A stretch of 64,000 nt of DNA, from the NCBI RefSeq assembly GCF_003852315.1, contig NZ_CP027762.1, positions 3,019,501 through 3,083,500 of the forward strand, read 5' to 3'. The number at the start of each line of letters is the position of its first letter. Position 1 is the first letter of the stretch. This document shows positions 42,133 through 51,937 of the stretch, in pieces. The notes beneath the pieces were generated by a model. The model saw nothing but the letters and a program-made list of their open reading frames with translations. It ran no database searches and was not told the DNA's origin. A program made the position numbers and the translations under genes. The stretch comes from Pseudomonas sp. LBUM920 (lineage in GTDB: Bacteria; Pseudomonadota; Gammaproteobacteria; Pseudomonadales; Pseudomonadaceae).

Positions 42133-43290
42133 ATGTTGCTACGCAAAACCCTTCTAGCCGCTATTTGCGCAACCACGCTGCTGCCACTGGCGGCGGTTTA
42201 CGCCGCCGATGCCCAGCAATTCCCGAGCGAACAAGGCAGCATCACCGCGACCCCAATCGTCAAAGGCCTCGACCATCCCTGGGCAGTGGCGTTTCTGCCG
42301 GGCAAGCAAGGCTTTCTGGTGACCGAACGCCCAGGTCATCTGCGTTTTGTCAGCCCCGACGGCAAGCTTTCAGCACCGTTGACCGGCGTGCCCCAAGTGT
42401 GGGCCAAAGGGCAGGGCGGTTTGCTGGATGTGGTGCTGTCGCCGGACTTCAAGCAGGACCGCATGGTCTACCTGTCGTACGCCGAAGGCGGCGGCGAGGG
42501 TGGCAAGGCCGGCACTGCCGTCGGACGCGGGCGCTTGGCGGATGACCTGAGCGGCCTGAAGGATTTCAAAGTGATCCTGCGCCAGGAGCCCAAGCTGTCC
42601 ACCGGCAATCACTTTGGCTCGCGGTTGGCCTTCGACCGCGATGGCTACCTGTTCGTGACCCTGGGTGAAAACAATGATCGCCCGACCGCCCAGGACCTGG
42701 ACAAGTTGCAAGGCAAGGTGGTGCGGATCTTCCCGGACGGCCGCGTGCCAGAGGACAACCCTTTCGTTGGCCAACAGGGTGTACGCCCCGAGATCTGGTC
42801 CTACGGCCAGCGTAACCCGCAAGGCCTGGCGTTGAACCCCTGGAGTGGCACCATCTGGGAAAACGAACACGGCCCACGCGGTGGTGATGAAATCAACATC
42901 ATCGAGCGCGGCAAGAATTACGGTTGGCCACTGGCGACCCACGGCATCAATTATTCGCTGACACCGATTCCCGAGGCCAAGGGCAAGACAGTGGAAGGCA
43001 CCGTGGCGCCTCATCACGTCTGGGAGAAATCACCGGCGATCAGTGGCATGGCATTTTATGACGCCGACCGCTTCAAGGCGTGGCAGCACAACCTGTTCAT
43101 TGGCGCACTGGCCAGCCAGGAGTTGATCCGCTTGCAGTTCGACGGCGACAAGGTGATCCATGAAGAGCGTTTGCTCGCAGGTTTGAAAGCGCGCATCCGC
43201 GATGTGCGGCAGGGGCCGGATGGGTTTCTGTATGTGCTGACTGATGAGGATAATGGTGTGCTGTATAGGGTCGGTCTGAATCAGGACTAA
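42133..43290 (+). CDS. PQQ-dependent soluble aldose sugar dehydrogenase
   Basis: A 385-residue secreted enzyme of the GSDH/YliI family (six-bladed beta propeller). A signal peptide (about 1-25) precedes 'GLDHPWAVAFLPG', the usual start. 'GSRLAFDRDGYLFVTLGENNDR', 'SYGQRNPQGLALNPWSG' and 'ENEHGPRGGDEINIIERGKNYGWP' are typical PQQ/calcium-site segments. Oxidises aldose sugars in the periplasm. Spaced 12 bases from the small secreted gene. Confidence 0.88.
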   Translation: MLLRKTLLAAICATTLLPLAAVYAADAQQFPSEQGSITATPIVKGLDHPWAVAFLPGKQGFLVTERPGHLRFVSPDGKLSAPLTGVPQVWAKGQGGLLDVVLSPDFKQDRMVYLSYAEGGGEGGKAGTAVGRGRLADDLSGLKDFKVILRQEPKLSTGNHFGSRLAFDRDGYLFVTLGENNDRPTAQDLDKLQGKVVRIFPDGRVPEDNPFVGQQGVRPEIWSYGQRNPQGLALNPWSGTIWENEHGPRGGDEINIIERGKNYGWPLATHGINYSLTPIPEAKGKTVEGTVAPHHVWEKSPAISGMAFYDADRFKAWQHNLFIGALASQELIRLQFDGDKVIHEERLLAGLKARIRDVRQGPDGFLYVLTDEDNGVLYRVGLNQD

Positions 43291-43295
43291 ATGCT

Positions 43296-43315
43296 GGAGC
43301 GGGCTTGCCCGCTCC
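43296..43315. repeat. REP-type palindrome
   Basis: A nine-base-pair GGAGCGGGC/GCCCGCTCC palindrome six bases after the dehydrogenase stop codon, of the kind scattered between Pseudomonas fluorescens genes. Confidence 0.65.
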
Positions 43316-43337
43316 CACATTTCGCATCGCAACCGGC

Positions 43338-43832
43338 TTAAAGCCCGAGATCGGACAGCCCCGGATGATCATCCGGGCGCCGACCCAGCGGCCAGTGAAA
43401 CTTGCGGTCGCTCGCCTTGATCGGCAAGTCATTGATGCAGGCAAAGCGGTTGGCCATCAGACCGTTTTCGTCGAATTCCCAGTTTTCATTGCCGTAGGAG
43501 CGGAACCAGTTACCGGAATCGTCGTGCCATTCGTAGGCATAGCGCACGGCAATACGGTTACCGGTGAAGGCCCACAATTCCTTGATCAGCCGATAGTCCA
43601 GCTCTTTAGCCCACTTGCGGGTCAGAAAACCCTTGGCCTCTTCGCGGTTGTGCGCAAATTCAGCGCGATTGCGCCATTGCGTGTCCAGTGTGTAGGCCAG
43701 CGATACGCGGTGCGGGTCGCGGGAATTCCAACCGTCTTCGGCCAGGCGAACCTTTTCGATGGCCGACTCGCGGGTGAACGGTGGCAGCGGCGGGCGAACG
43801 TCTGCGTCGGATGACGGTGCCTTGGATGACAT
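43338..43832 (-). CDS. DUF1348/SnoaL-like NTF2-fold protein
   Basis: A 164-residue protein with 'VRLAEDGWNSRDPHRVSLAYTLDTQWRNR', then 'FLTRKWAKELDYRLIKELWAFTGNRIAVRYAYEWHDDSGNWFRSYGNENWEF', the DUF1348 pattern of the NTF2-like superfamily. CAGGAG precedes the start. It lies next to, and in the same direction as, the TetR regulator and may be its target. Confidence 0.75.
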   Translation of the reverse strand: MSSKAPSSDADVRPPLPPFTRESAIEKVRLAEDGWNSRDPHRVSLAYTLDTQWRNRAEFAHNREEAKGFLTRKWAKELDYRLIKELWAFTGNRIAVRYAYEWHDDSGNWFRSYGNENWEFDENGLMANRFACINDLPIKASDRKFHWPLGRRPDDHPGLSDLGL

Positions 43833-43884
43833 GGGCAGCTCCTGAAAACAATTAGGTGTATCGAAAGTTGCTCAGTTGATGCGT

Positions 43885-44448
43885 TCAAAGTTGCAATAAC
43901 GTTCGCGCCATGCAGCGCGCATTATCAGCAGCTGTTGAATCACCCATCACCAGGGCAACGGTAATGGCGCCGTCGATCAAGATCAGCAGTTGCGCGGCCT
44001 GCTGTTCAGGGTCGGGGGTGCCATGTGCTTTGCACAGTTGCAGTGCGTAATCGAACAGTTTTTGTTTATGCGCCTTGGCCAGCAGGCGTACCGGGTCGTG
44101 CGGGTCGCCGGTTTCACCGCTGGTGTTGATGAAGGCGCACCCGCGAAAGTCTGCCGAGCCAAACCATGTCTTGAGGGCGTCGAACAGCGCCAGCAGGCGT
44201 TCTCCACTGCCTTCACTGCGTTCGACTTCGCTGCGCAGCCAGTGCATCCAGCGCTCATCGCGGCGGTGCAGGGCGGCAATCACCAACTCATCTTTATTGG
44301 CGAAGTACCGGTAAATACTTTTGCGCGAGACGCCTGCGGTTTTCACCAGCAAGTCCATGCCGGTGGCGGCGATGCCATGGCGATAGATTAACTTCTCGGT
44401 GACATCAAGGATAATATCGCGGGTGTCGTTGCTGATTAATTCATTCAT
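43885..44448 (-). CDS. TetR/AcrR family transcriptional regulator
   Basis: A 187-residue regulator with start at 44448; an upstream in-frame codon would place a perfect palindrome inside the coding region. The N-terminal helix-turn-helix 'GIAATGMDLLVKTAGVSRKSIYRYFANKDELV' matches the family. The C-terminal helical domain would bind a ligand; it has the 'GCAFINTSGE' segment common in this subgroup. Probably autoregulated through the palindrome at 44461-44474 and also governing the DUF1348 gene. Confidence 0.88.
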   Translation of the reverse strand: MNELISNDTRDIILDVTEKLIYRHGIAATGMDLLVKTAGVSRKSIYRYFANKDELVIAALHRRDERWMHWLRSEVERSEGSGERLLALFDALKTWFGSADFRGCAFINTSGETGDPHDPVRLLAKAHKQKLFDYALQLCKAHGTPDPEQQAAQLLILIDGAITVALVMGDSTAADNARCMARTLLQL

Positions 44449-44460
44449 GCTGCGCACAGT

Positions 44461-44474
44461 AGAACGATCGTTCT
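44461..44474. promoter_or_regulatory. Palindromic operator upstream of tetR-type gene
   Basis: The sequence AGAACGATCGTTCT is a perfect 14-base palindrome, 12 bases upstream of the TetR-type start. TetR-family repressors bind such sites, so self-repression is likely. Confidence 0.65.
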
Positions 44475-44573
44475 CCATGGTCAATTAACTTTTTTCCATC
44501 GCGGGCGACGAGACCTGAGCTGCCCCATGGTGTAAGCTCGGGGCCTCTTCGGATTCGACCCATTGCGAGCCTT

Positions 44574-45917
44574 ATGCCGTCGTTCTTCAAACGCTCCCTA
44601 TTGCCAAAACTGCGTGGTTTCCCACTGTCTCCCGAGTCGATCGACGTGCTGTCCGGCGCCGATGCGTTTCGCCGTTGCCTGCTGGAGAAAATCCCCCAGG
44701 CCACGCGGCGCATCTACATCGTTGCGCTCTACTTGCAGCAGGATGAAGCCGGCCAGGAGATCTACGATGCCTTGCACGCCGCCAAGGCTGCACGGCCAGC
44801 GCTGGATATCGTCGTGGTGGTTGACTCGCTGCGCGCCCAGCGCGGCCTGATTGGCGCAGGCAAGCAACCCGGCAACAGTGCCTGGTACCAGGCCATGACC
44901 CAACGCCACGCCAGCGAAGTGCCGGTGTACGGCGTGCCGGTGCAGACCCGTGAACTGTTCGGCGTGTTGCACCTCAAGGGCTTTGTGATCGACGACAGCG
45001 TGCTGTACAGCGGCGCCAGCTTGAATAACGTGTACCTGCACAAGTTCGACAAGTATCGTTTTGACCGCTACCACCTGATCCACAGCCAGGCGCTGGCCGA
45101 CTCGATGCAGCATTTGCTGGAGCACGGCTTGATTGCCTCCAAGGCCGTGCATCGCCTGGACCTGCCAAACCCGCCTACCACCCGCAGCCTGCGCAACGAT
45201 ATCGGCGATTTGCGCAGCCGCCTCAAGCATGCGGCGTATGACACCACTGCGGGGCTGTTGCCCAACGGCCACCTGTTGGTAAGCCCACTGCTCGGCGTCG
45301 GCAAGAACAACCCTCTGAACCGCGTGATCCTTGAGTTGATCGCCAGTGCCCAGCATCAGCTGACTGTCTGCACGCCGTATTTCAACCTGCCACTGCCGGT
45401 GACCCGTGAAATCAATCGCGCCCTGGCGCGTGGGGTCAAGATCGACATCATTGTTGGCGACAAAACCGCCAACGACTTTTACATCCCGCCCAGCGAGCCG
45501 TTCAAGGTGATCGCGGCGTTGCCTTATTTGTATGAAATCAGCCTGCGCCGTTTCGCCAAGCGCCATCAGCCGATGATCGACAGCGGCCAGTTGAACCTGC
45601 ACCTGTGGCGCGACGGCGACAACACCTATCACCTCAAGGGTATGTGGGTTGACCAGCGCTACACCTTGCTCACCGGCAACAATCTGAACCCACGAGCATT
45701 CCGACTCGACCTGGAAAACGCGTTGCTCATCGATGACCCGCGCGGCCAATGGCTGGAGCCGCGGCGTACCGAACTGGCGCAAATTTTCCAGCACACCACG
45801 CGCATCGAAGGGTATCAGCAGCTGCAGACCCTGGTGGACTATCCGCCGGCTGTCGGCAAGTTCCTGCGACGGGTAAGCCGGGTGCGCATCGAGCGGCTGC
45901 TGTACCGCATCTTGTAA
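44574..45917 (+). CDS. pssA: CDP-diacylglycerol-serine O-phosphatidyltransferase, PssA type (PLD fold)
   Basis: A 447-residue protein of the phospholipase D superfamily. Two HxK motifs ('LHLKGFVIDD' about residue 127 and 'YHLKGMWVDQ' about residue 351) form the active site. The layout matches E. coli PssA, which makes phosphatidylserine from CDP-diacylglycerol and serine at the membrane surface. No membrane helix or signal peptide. Other PLD-fold enzymes are possible but the overall match is good. Confidence 0.78.
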   Translation: MPSFFKRSLLPKLRGFPLSPESIDVLSGADAFRRCLLEKIPQATRRIYIVALYLQQDEAGQEIYDALHAAKAARPALDIVVVVDSLRAQRGLIGAGKQPGNSAWYQAMTQRHASEVPVYGVPVQTRELFGVLHLKGFVIDDSVLYSGASLNNVYLHKFDKYRFDRYHLIHSQALADSMQHLLEHGLIASKAVHRLDLPNPPTTRSLRNDIGDLRSRLKHAAYDTTAGLLPNGHLLVSPLLGVGKNNPLNRVILELIASAQHQLTVCTPYFNLPLPVTREINRALARGVKIDIIVGDKTANDFYIPPSEPFKVIAALPYLYEISLRRFAKRHQPMIDSGQLNLHLWRDGDNTYHLKGMWVDQRYTLLTGNNLNPRAFRLDLENALLIDDPRGQWLEPRRTELAQIFQHTTRIEGYQQLQTLVDYPPAVGKFLRRVSRVRIERLLYRIL

Positions 45918-46097
45918 GCCCTCATGGCATAGAGCAGCAGCCGGGCCTGATTCAAGCCTGGCTGCTCGCCCGTCAGGCTTGGTTCAGCGACAGATTGAGA
46001 ACTCTCCTACACCTGGCCTTCGGGTTCTCTCGTAGTCTTTTTGTCGACGGTTCTTAAGGACTAGAACTCTTGCGGTCAAACGTGAAGAGAGCTTGAA

Positions 46098-49000
46098 ATG
46101 TCGACCATTTCCTTGATTCGTACGCCCACGCCTTCATTTGTCCCATCAGGCCTACACGGTGAAACTGAACCGCGTGCTTCCCCGGCCGCACCCACCCCTC
46201 AGGACAGTTCCCGCAACGCTGAACAAGCGTCACTGGCAGGCGCGCCACGCCGGTTGGACGGGCAACTGACACAAGCCAGGTTTGAACAGGCGGCACTGCG
46301 CTACAAGCGCGAAAACTCATCGGCAAGTACTGGCCACTCGGCCGAAGCTGAGCGTGCAGGCAGAAGCTTTCCGCAGGACGTCGACGCACGCAGAGCGGAT
46401 GGAAAACTGCAACAAACCCTCATTCACTGGTTGATGACTGGCGACATCAAAGACCAGCCCTTTGCGCGTAACGCCTCGATCCGGCCATTTATTGACGCGC
46501 TCAGCAATGCCGCATGGGCGCCACAGGTGCAGGCCTGGTTCAAGGCCAATGGCGTGGACGTGGCCACGGTGCGTGTATTCAGTGATGGCGTGGAAGGCAC
46601 CGTGTCGGTCAACGGTGTAAAGGTCAGGCGCAGGTTTACCGCTGCAGACGGATCAGGCTGGGGCGAGGTCGGGGCGAAAGTGACCGAGGCGGCCGACAAG
46701 TTGTCGCCTGATCCTTTCGGGGTATTGCTGCCCGGCAGGAAAAAAGCGCCGTTCCGTGATTTGGACGCGGTTTTTCATTTCTACGGCGTAGAACCCCCCC
46801 ATTCCGACAAAGAAAGACAGCCGTTGGGCGAGCTGCTCAAGAGCGCGGGCTGGCCGGTGATAGCCGACGAAAAACGCCTGTTCTGGCGCCAGCAGTTCGG
46901 TGAGCTTCAGCAAAAAAGCGCTGACATTGACGCACGGATGAACCTGGCGTCTCAACTGCAGAACCTGATCAGGGACGCGAAGGAGGAGGGCACACTCAAC
47001 CTGGGCGACCAGCCTGCAATGGTTCAGCCTGAGTCGACATTGGCGCAAAACAGCCGGCTGCCTCGCGAACGCTTTATCGCATGGCTGGCGTCGCCAGCGT
47101 TCAAGACATTTATCGAGAAGATCGGCTTTGGCGGCGGCGATAACATCTACCGGGTTTTTGAGGGCGACCTGGAGATACGCCAGCGTGATACTCAATGGTT
47201 TTCGTTGGGCCGTATGCTGCAGGATGAAATCAGCAAGGTCGGCGCAGGCGGCAGCCCGGCCGAAAAAGCCGCTATCCGTGCTCTTGACGGCGGCTTCAAG
47301 CAACTCGTCGAGATGACCGGGCCGATCGGCAACACCCTCTACTCGCAGCCTGTTTATGACGCGCGTCAGTACCTGGCGTTTTCCGGGCTGGGGTCACCCA
47401 GTACGCTTGCGCACATTTACTCGGCCATCACCGGCCTGAGCAACAACCTGCCACCATCGCCTCCCCACTGGACTCTGCCTTCCTCACGCCCCGAAAACCC
47501 GGACCGTGTGTCTGTTGACGCCACGTTTGGTAACGACCTGCTCAGCTCGATGCACACGGGTTATTCCATTGTCGAGGTCCCGCAGGGGACGTCCATGGCG
47601 GCGGCGTTGGACGTTTACCGGCACGTCCTGGCCCAGCCGGAGCTGCAGTCCTGGTTCAAAAGCAAGGGGTTGGAAACCCAGGGGCTCAGGCTGCACAAGG
47701 ACAGTATCAGCGGTTTCATCAACCGCGACGGCGTGCGCACCGCGGTTACATTCAGCACCGCGGACGATTCCGGATGGTGGCAAGTCAGCGCGAAGCTGCG
47801 CTTGATCAGGGAGGTGCTGGACCCGGCCGACAAGGGTATTTATTACTTGGCGGAGGGTGAGTCGTGGGTGCCCACTTCCGTTGTCCTGCAAGCTTACGGT
47901 TTGCCCGAGCCGGTCTGGACTGGGGACCGGGAGCGGTTGATGACGCAGCTGCAGACCACCGGGCTGGTGATGCCCGCCGACCAGTATCGGCTCATCAGCA
48001 CGCGCGTGGAGGGCGTGCGACAAGCGATCGGTGACCTGGATGAACGTGCCTACCTGGCCGACTATCTGGAAAACCAGGTCAAGAACGCGCCTGACGATAC
48101 GCCGTGGGACTGGTCAGAAGAGCCGGTGCTACCGTCGGCGAACTCACCGATGGTGATGGGCGATCATGCGGCGCGGGCGAGCCTGCAGAGGTTCACCGAG
48201 TTGCCTGCCGTGCGCACGCCTCTGCAACGCCAGGGCCTGTTTTGGCCAGGGCAGCCGTTCCGGGTTTCCGAAGGCAAATTCGAACACCGGCTCCCGCAGG
48301 GGAAGTGGATAGACCTGAGCAGCCGCCTCACTGGCGAGCGCGGCATCGACCTTGAACTGCGCCACTTGGTCAACATGAGCCAGTCGCGTGGAAACGCCCT
48401 GTACTCGGTGCCTTATTACGACATCCGCCAGATGCTGGACCACAAGGGATTGGGCTCACCCCGGACCGCTGGCGAGACGCGCAACATGGTGCGGTGGCTG
48501 CGCAGCGCCTTGCCGCCCGCGCCGGCGCTCGGTGATTACTCCGGGCTTTTGCAGGCCCCGTGGTCCCCCGGCCAATTGACCCCGAGCGACAAAGCCACCC
48601 TCAAGGCCCAGGCTGGCGAGCGTCTGAGTGGCTCGGCCGTGAGCCGTTTCAATTACCTTGGTCAGACCACTCTTGAGGCCCTGCAACAGCATCCGGCTGA
48701 ACACCTGGAAAAATTTCTCGGCAGCCCCGATGCGCTGAACTTTGGTGATGACCTGGCTTATGTTCTGAAGTGGCGGGAATCGCCAACGCCCCAGACGGTT
48801 CGCCAACAGTTGGCCGTGGCCGCGCTCACCTTGCACGCAGAGCCGGATGGCCCTGCAGCGCCGGGCTACATTGGCGGCTATAGCCTTTACCAACCGGGCA
48901 ATATGGGCCGCACGTTGACTGCGGTACGTCGGGACCTGGAGAAACACCTGCAGCTTGAACGAGGGCTTGAGCCAAAACTTGCGGTGTTGGCGGCCCAGAT

Positions 49001-51017
49001 CCGTCTGGCTCAGGTGGCGCCCGAGTTTCTCGTCCAGGAGGTGCCCAAGGAAATACGGATCGGCACGCCTGCCTGGATGGAACTGCGCCTGGGGTGCGAG
49101 ATGGCGGAGCTCAAGGCGCCAGGGACCAGCCGCATGATGAACGAGGCACACATCAGCGATCTGGCTGCGCTGGCCCCTACCAGCGAAGCACAGGCCACCT
49201 TGATGCAATTGGGCGCCATGAAGATTTTGCTGGATTGGGCGGTGCTCAATGGTGTGATTCCCGCAGCTGCTGGAGGAGAACACCCGCGGTCGGCGATCAA
49301 TAAAGCCAGCCAGGCGTTCTTCAAACAGCGCCAGGAGGTCAACGATGCAATGAACGCCGTGGCAGAGGTACCGGCGCGCAAGGCGATTGCACTCCGGGAG
49401 TTGCTCAAGGTGTTTGCGCCAAGCACACCCAGCCAGCTGGAGGGCATGAAGGTATTGATTGCCGATGTCAGCGCCCGACGCAACCTGCCCATTTCCGAAC
49501 CGCGTACACGCTCGCTTGTAGAAACGTACATGACCGGCGACTTGATACCTGGCAAGTGGGTACTCAGAAGCGACATGCCGCAAAGGTTGGTCCGGCCCCG
49601 ATCCAGCCCCTATCAACTCAACCTGGACGTCGAGGCGCCCGCCGACAAACGCGCCGAACTTGATGAACGAATTCGCAGGCTGCCCGATTTGAAGGCCCTG
49701 CTGAAAACCGCAGTCGATGCGCACACCGCGACGCTCAAAAAAGCTTACGCAACCCAGCTCAAACTCATGTTTGCCAAGCTCCCGCTGCCCGATCGTCAGC
49801 TTCTGAACAACCCCGAAAGCGTGGTCAGGTTGTTCATCGTGCGAGGGGAGACGGGGCTGCCTCCGGTCAAGCAGACCGAGGCGGATAAAGAGGCGGTCCG
49901 GGGGCGGCAAGGGACATTGATGAGGGTCGAACTGGGCAAGGCGGTGTGTTACTTCGAAGTGTTTGCCAATGGCAAGATCACCAAGCGCACCGACCTCCCC
50001 AATAACCTGCGGCTGGGCGATGTGCTTGCCGGCAAGCCCAATCCCTTGGGGTTGAGCGGCATCTACACGACCGCCTTCACCGCAGGTTTCGAGCTGAATG
50101 TGGACTTTGACGCCTACTTGAAAGGCACCGTGCCCCGGTCGAATGTCTCATCCAGAGTCATCGTTGAAAGCATCGGCAATCCGATTGTCGGCGACACGCC
50201 CGCGGCCGGTGGTGCAGTGGGAAGTGTCATCACGGACACCTTTGCATCGGCGAAGACGCAACGCATCGTGACGCTGATTGCCGAGCGTAATTTATATGAA
50301 AGCGACGACGCGCTGCTGCAACGGGCCGAGGGCACACTGCCGCTGGAAAAGAAGCGGGAAGTCCTGGGTCGTGACAAGGCCATCTTGAAGGGGCTTGTGC
50401 CGTTCGTGGGGGCTTATCAGGAGTTTGCGGACGGGAATGTCGGCAAGGGCTTGTTTGCCTTATCGTTGGACGTGGGCGGGCTGGTTATCGGCGCGGGAGG
50501 CCAGGCCCGCTCATTGCTGCGCACGGCCAAGACGCTCACGCCCAACCCGGTAGCCGGCCTGGTTCGCCGGCTGGGCAGCACTGTGGCGCCGGCCAGGCCC
50601 AAAATTGCCTGGACAAAGCCGGTGGCGAGCTTTGGCGACAGGGCCTTCAATTTCGTCAAGGAATCGGCGTTGTTCTCCAGTGCGGTGATGAATCCGGCCG
50701 ACGGGTATGCGCAATTGGTAAATGCCGCTATCAAGGGCCTGTTCAAACTGTCGCATCTGGCCCCCAGTGCTTCGATGCTGGGCAAGGCCGCGCCACACTT
50801 GCTCACCGTTGAGGAGAAGTTGAGGGCTTACTGGTTGGCGGGAGGGTGGGATCCTGCACCCGCGCCTGCGCCGACGGGCGTGGCTGGAACCAGCCAGGGC
50901 GTCGCCGTGGTCGCGTCCAGGGTCAATGGCTTCTGGTATGCGATCAATCCAAAAACGGGGAGGGCGGATGCCACGCCGTTGCCAGACTTCAAATCGACAA
51001 CCCCGTTGGCCGTCTAA
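46098..51017 (+). CDS. Large toxin/effector-like protein with a tandem internal repeat
   Basis: 1639 residues. After a Ser/Pro-rich N-terminal segment (about 1-105), two copies of a ~360-residue unit follow (about 105-465 and 470-820). Paired landmarks are 'WFKANGVDVATVRV' with 'WFKSKGLETQGLRL', 'DGSGWGEVGAKV' with 'DDSGWWQVSAKL', and 'GLGSPSTLAHIY' with 'GLGSPRTAGETR'. A long helical part (about 830-1400) leads to a hydrophobic glycine-rich stretch near 1430-1475 ('PFVGAYQEFADGNVGKGLFALSLDVGG'), as seen in large Pseudomonas toxins with membrane-active ends. No signal peptide or catalytic triad was recognised. Delivery and target are unknown. Confidence 0.7.
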   Translation: MSTISLIRTPTPSFVPSGLHGETEPRASPAAPTPQDSSRNAEQASLAGAPRRLDGQLTQARFEQAALRYKRENSSASTGHSAEAERAGRSFPQDVDARRADGKLQQTLIHWLMTGDIKDQPFARNASIRPFIDALSNAAWAPQVQAWFKANGVDVATVRVFSDGVEGTVSVNGVKVRRRFTAADGSGWGEVGAKVTEAADKLSPDPFGVLLPGRKKAPFRDLDAVFHFYGVEPPHSDKERQPLGELLKSAGWPVIADEKRLFWRQQFGELQQKSADIDARMNLASQLQNLIRDAKEEGTLNLGDQPAMVQPESTLAQNSRLPRERFIAWLASPAFKTFIEKIGFGGGDNIYRVFEGDLEIRQRDTQWFSLGRMLQDEISKVGAGGSPAEKAAIRALDGGFKQLVEMTGPIGNTLYSQPVYDARQYLAFSGLGSPSTLAHIYSAITGLSNNLPPSPPHWTLPSSRPENPDRVSVDATFGNDLLSSMHTGYSIVEVPQGTSMAAALDVYRHVLAQPELQSWFKSKGLETQGLRLHKDSISGFINRDGVRTAVTFSTADDSGWWQVSAKLRLIREVLDPADKGIYYLAEGESWVPTSVVLQAYGLPEPVWTGDRERLMTQLQTTGLVMPADQYRLISTRVEGVRQAIGDLDERAYLADYLENQVKNAPDDTPWDWSEEPVLPSANSPMVMGDHAARASLQRFTELPAVRTPLQRQGLFWPGQPFRVSEGKFEHRLPQGKWIDLSSRLTGERGIDLELRHLVNMSQSRGNALYSVPYYDIRQMLDHKGLGSPRTAGETRNMVRWLRSALPPAPALGDYSGLLQAPWSPGQLTPSDKATLKAQAGERLSGSAVSRFNYLGQTTLEALQQHPAEHLEKFLGSPDALNFGDDLAYVLKWRESPTPQTVRQQLAVAALTLHAEPDGPAAPGYIGGYSLYQPGNMGRTLTAVRRDLEKHLQLERGLEPKLAVLAAQIRLAQVAPEFLVQEVPKEIRIGTPAWMELRLGCEMAELKAPGTSRMMNEAHISDLAALAPTSEAQATLMQLGAMKILLDWAVLNGVIPAAAGGEHPRSAINKASQAFFKQRQEVNDAMNAVAEVPARKAIALRELLKVFAPSTPSQLEGMKVLIADVSARRNLPISEPRTRSLVETYMTGDLIPGKWVLRSDMPQRLVRPRSSPYQLNLDVEAPADKRAELDERIRRLPDLKALLKTAVDAHTATLKKAYATQLKLMFAKLPLPDRQLLNNPESVVRLFIVRGETGLPPVKQTEADKEAVRGRQGTLMRVELGKAVCYFEVFANGKITKRTDLPNNLRLGDVLAGKPNPLGLSGIYTTAFTAGFELNVDFDAYLKGTVPRSNVSSRVIVESIGNPIVGDTPAAGGAVGSVITDTFASAKTQRIVTLIAERNLYESDDALLQRAEGTLPLEKKREVLGRDKAILKGLVPFVGAYQEFADGNVGKGLFALSLDVGGLVIGAGGQARSLLRTAKTLTPNPVAGLVRRLGSTVAPARPKIAWTKPVASFGDRAFNFVKESALFSSAVMNPADGYAQLVNAAIKGLFKLSHLAPSASMLGKAAPHLLTVEEKLRAYWLAGGWDPAPAPAPTGVAGTSQGVAVVASRVNGFWYAINPKTGRADATPLPDFKSTTPLAV

Positions 51018-51046
51018 GAGGGCAAATCCGACGCTACGCTGAATAG

Positions 51047-51090
51047 GCCCCAGACCCTGCACTGGCTCAAGTGCAGGGTCTGGGGCTTTT
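51047..51090 (+). terminator. Strong rho-independent terminator between convergent genes
   Basis: A perfect 17-base-pair stem (51047-51063 with 51070-51086) and six-base loop, with a run of T on the + strand. It ends the toxin-like gene and lies between it and the convergent iron-uptake operon. Confidence 0.85.
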
Positions 51091-51092
51091 TA

Positions 51093-51911
51093 TCAGTTCA
51101 GGCCGAGCTTGCCGCGCAGGGTCGACAGGTCTTCAGCCAAGGTGTTGACCGGGCCTACCAGGGCCTTGCGGTCGTTTTCCTTCACTTTGTCGTAGGTTTC
51201 AAAGCCGCCATCCTTGGTTTTGTACTTGGCCAGGATTTTGTCTACGGCAGCGAAGTTCTTGTCGACTTTGGTCAGGAAGACCTTGTCTTGCTTCTCGAGC
51301 TGACCACGGAACAGGTCGACGATTTTCTTCGCGCCGTCGATGTTGCCCTGGAAGTCATACAGGTCGGTGTGGCTGTAACGGTCTTCCTCACCGGAAATCT
51401 TGGTGGCAGCCACTTCTTCCAGCAGGGCAGCAGCACCGCCGACCACTTTCTCAGGTGGGAAGGTCAGGCCGTCAACCCGGGTTTTCAGGTCGTTGACGTC
51501 AGTGTTGAGTTTGGCGGTCAGCGCTTCGAGGCCTTTGGTGGTCTTCTCGGAGAACAGCACGTACTCGATGCGGTGGAAACCGGTGAAGTCTTCGGCGGTC
51601 ACGCCTTTTTCGTGATCGTCAACGCGCGAGTCAATCGAGGCGTCGAGGTCGCTGAACAGCTCGGCGATCGGCTCGATGGACTCGTAGTGAACACGGGTCG
51701 GGGCGTAGAGCTTCTGGGCGGTTGCCAGGTCGCCTTTATTGATAGCGTCGGTGAACGCCTTGGTCTGGGTGACCAGCTCACCGATTTCTTCGGTGACGTA
51801 GATCTTGTAGTCCGACACCGGGCCTACCAGGTCCAGAGGCGCGGTAGCGGCGAATGCTGCCAGCGGCGAGAGGGTCATTAACAACGACAACGCGATGGTC
51901 GACTTCTTCAT
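51093..51911 (-). CDS. EfeM/EfeO-like periplasmic iron-binding protein (no cupredoxin domain)
   Basis: A 272-residue secreted protein with signal peptide (about 1-22). The imelysin-like M75 domain contains the conserved 'GFHRIEYVLF' (HxxE) iron-binding motif and 'EEDRYSHTDL'. It lacks the cupredoxin part that the 53260 product has, so it is of the EfeM type. It is the last gene of the efe operon, 26 bases after the peroxidase gene. Confidence 0.85.
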   Translation of the reverse strand: MKKSTIALSLLMTLSPLAAFAATAPLDLVGPVSDYKIYVTEEIGELVTQTKAFTDAINKGDLATAQKLYAPTRVHYESIEPIAELFSDLDASIDSRVDDHEKGVTAEDFTGFHRIEYVLFSEKTTKGLEALTAKLNTDVNDLKTRVDGLTFPPEKVVGGAAALLEEVAATKISGEEDRYSHTDLYDFQGNIDGAKKIVDLFRGQLEKQDKVFLTKVDKNFAAVDKILAKYKTKDGGFETYDKVKENDRKALVGPVNTLAEDLSTLRGKLGLN

Positions 51912-51937
51912 GGGACGTTTTTCCGCTCTGGTTTGTT

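Noticed and set aside
45930..45970. Imperfect hairpin after the pssA gene
   Set aside because: The arms pair only with a bulge and no T-run follows, so a terminator call is not supported.
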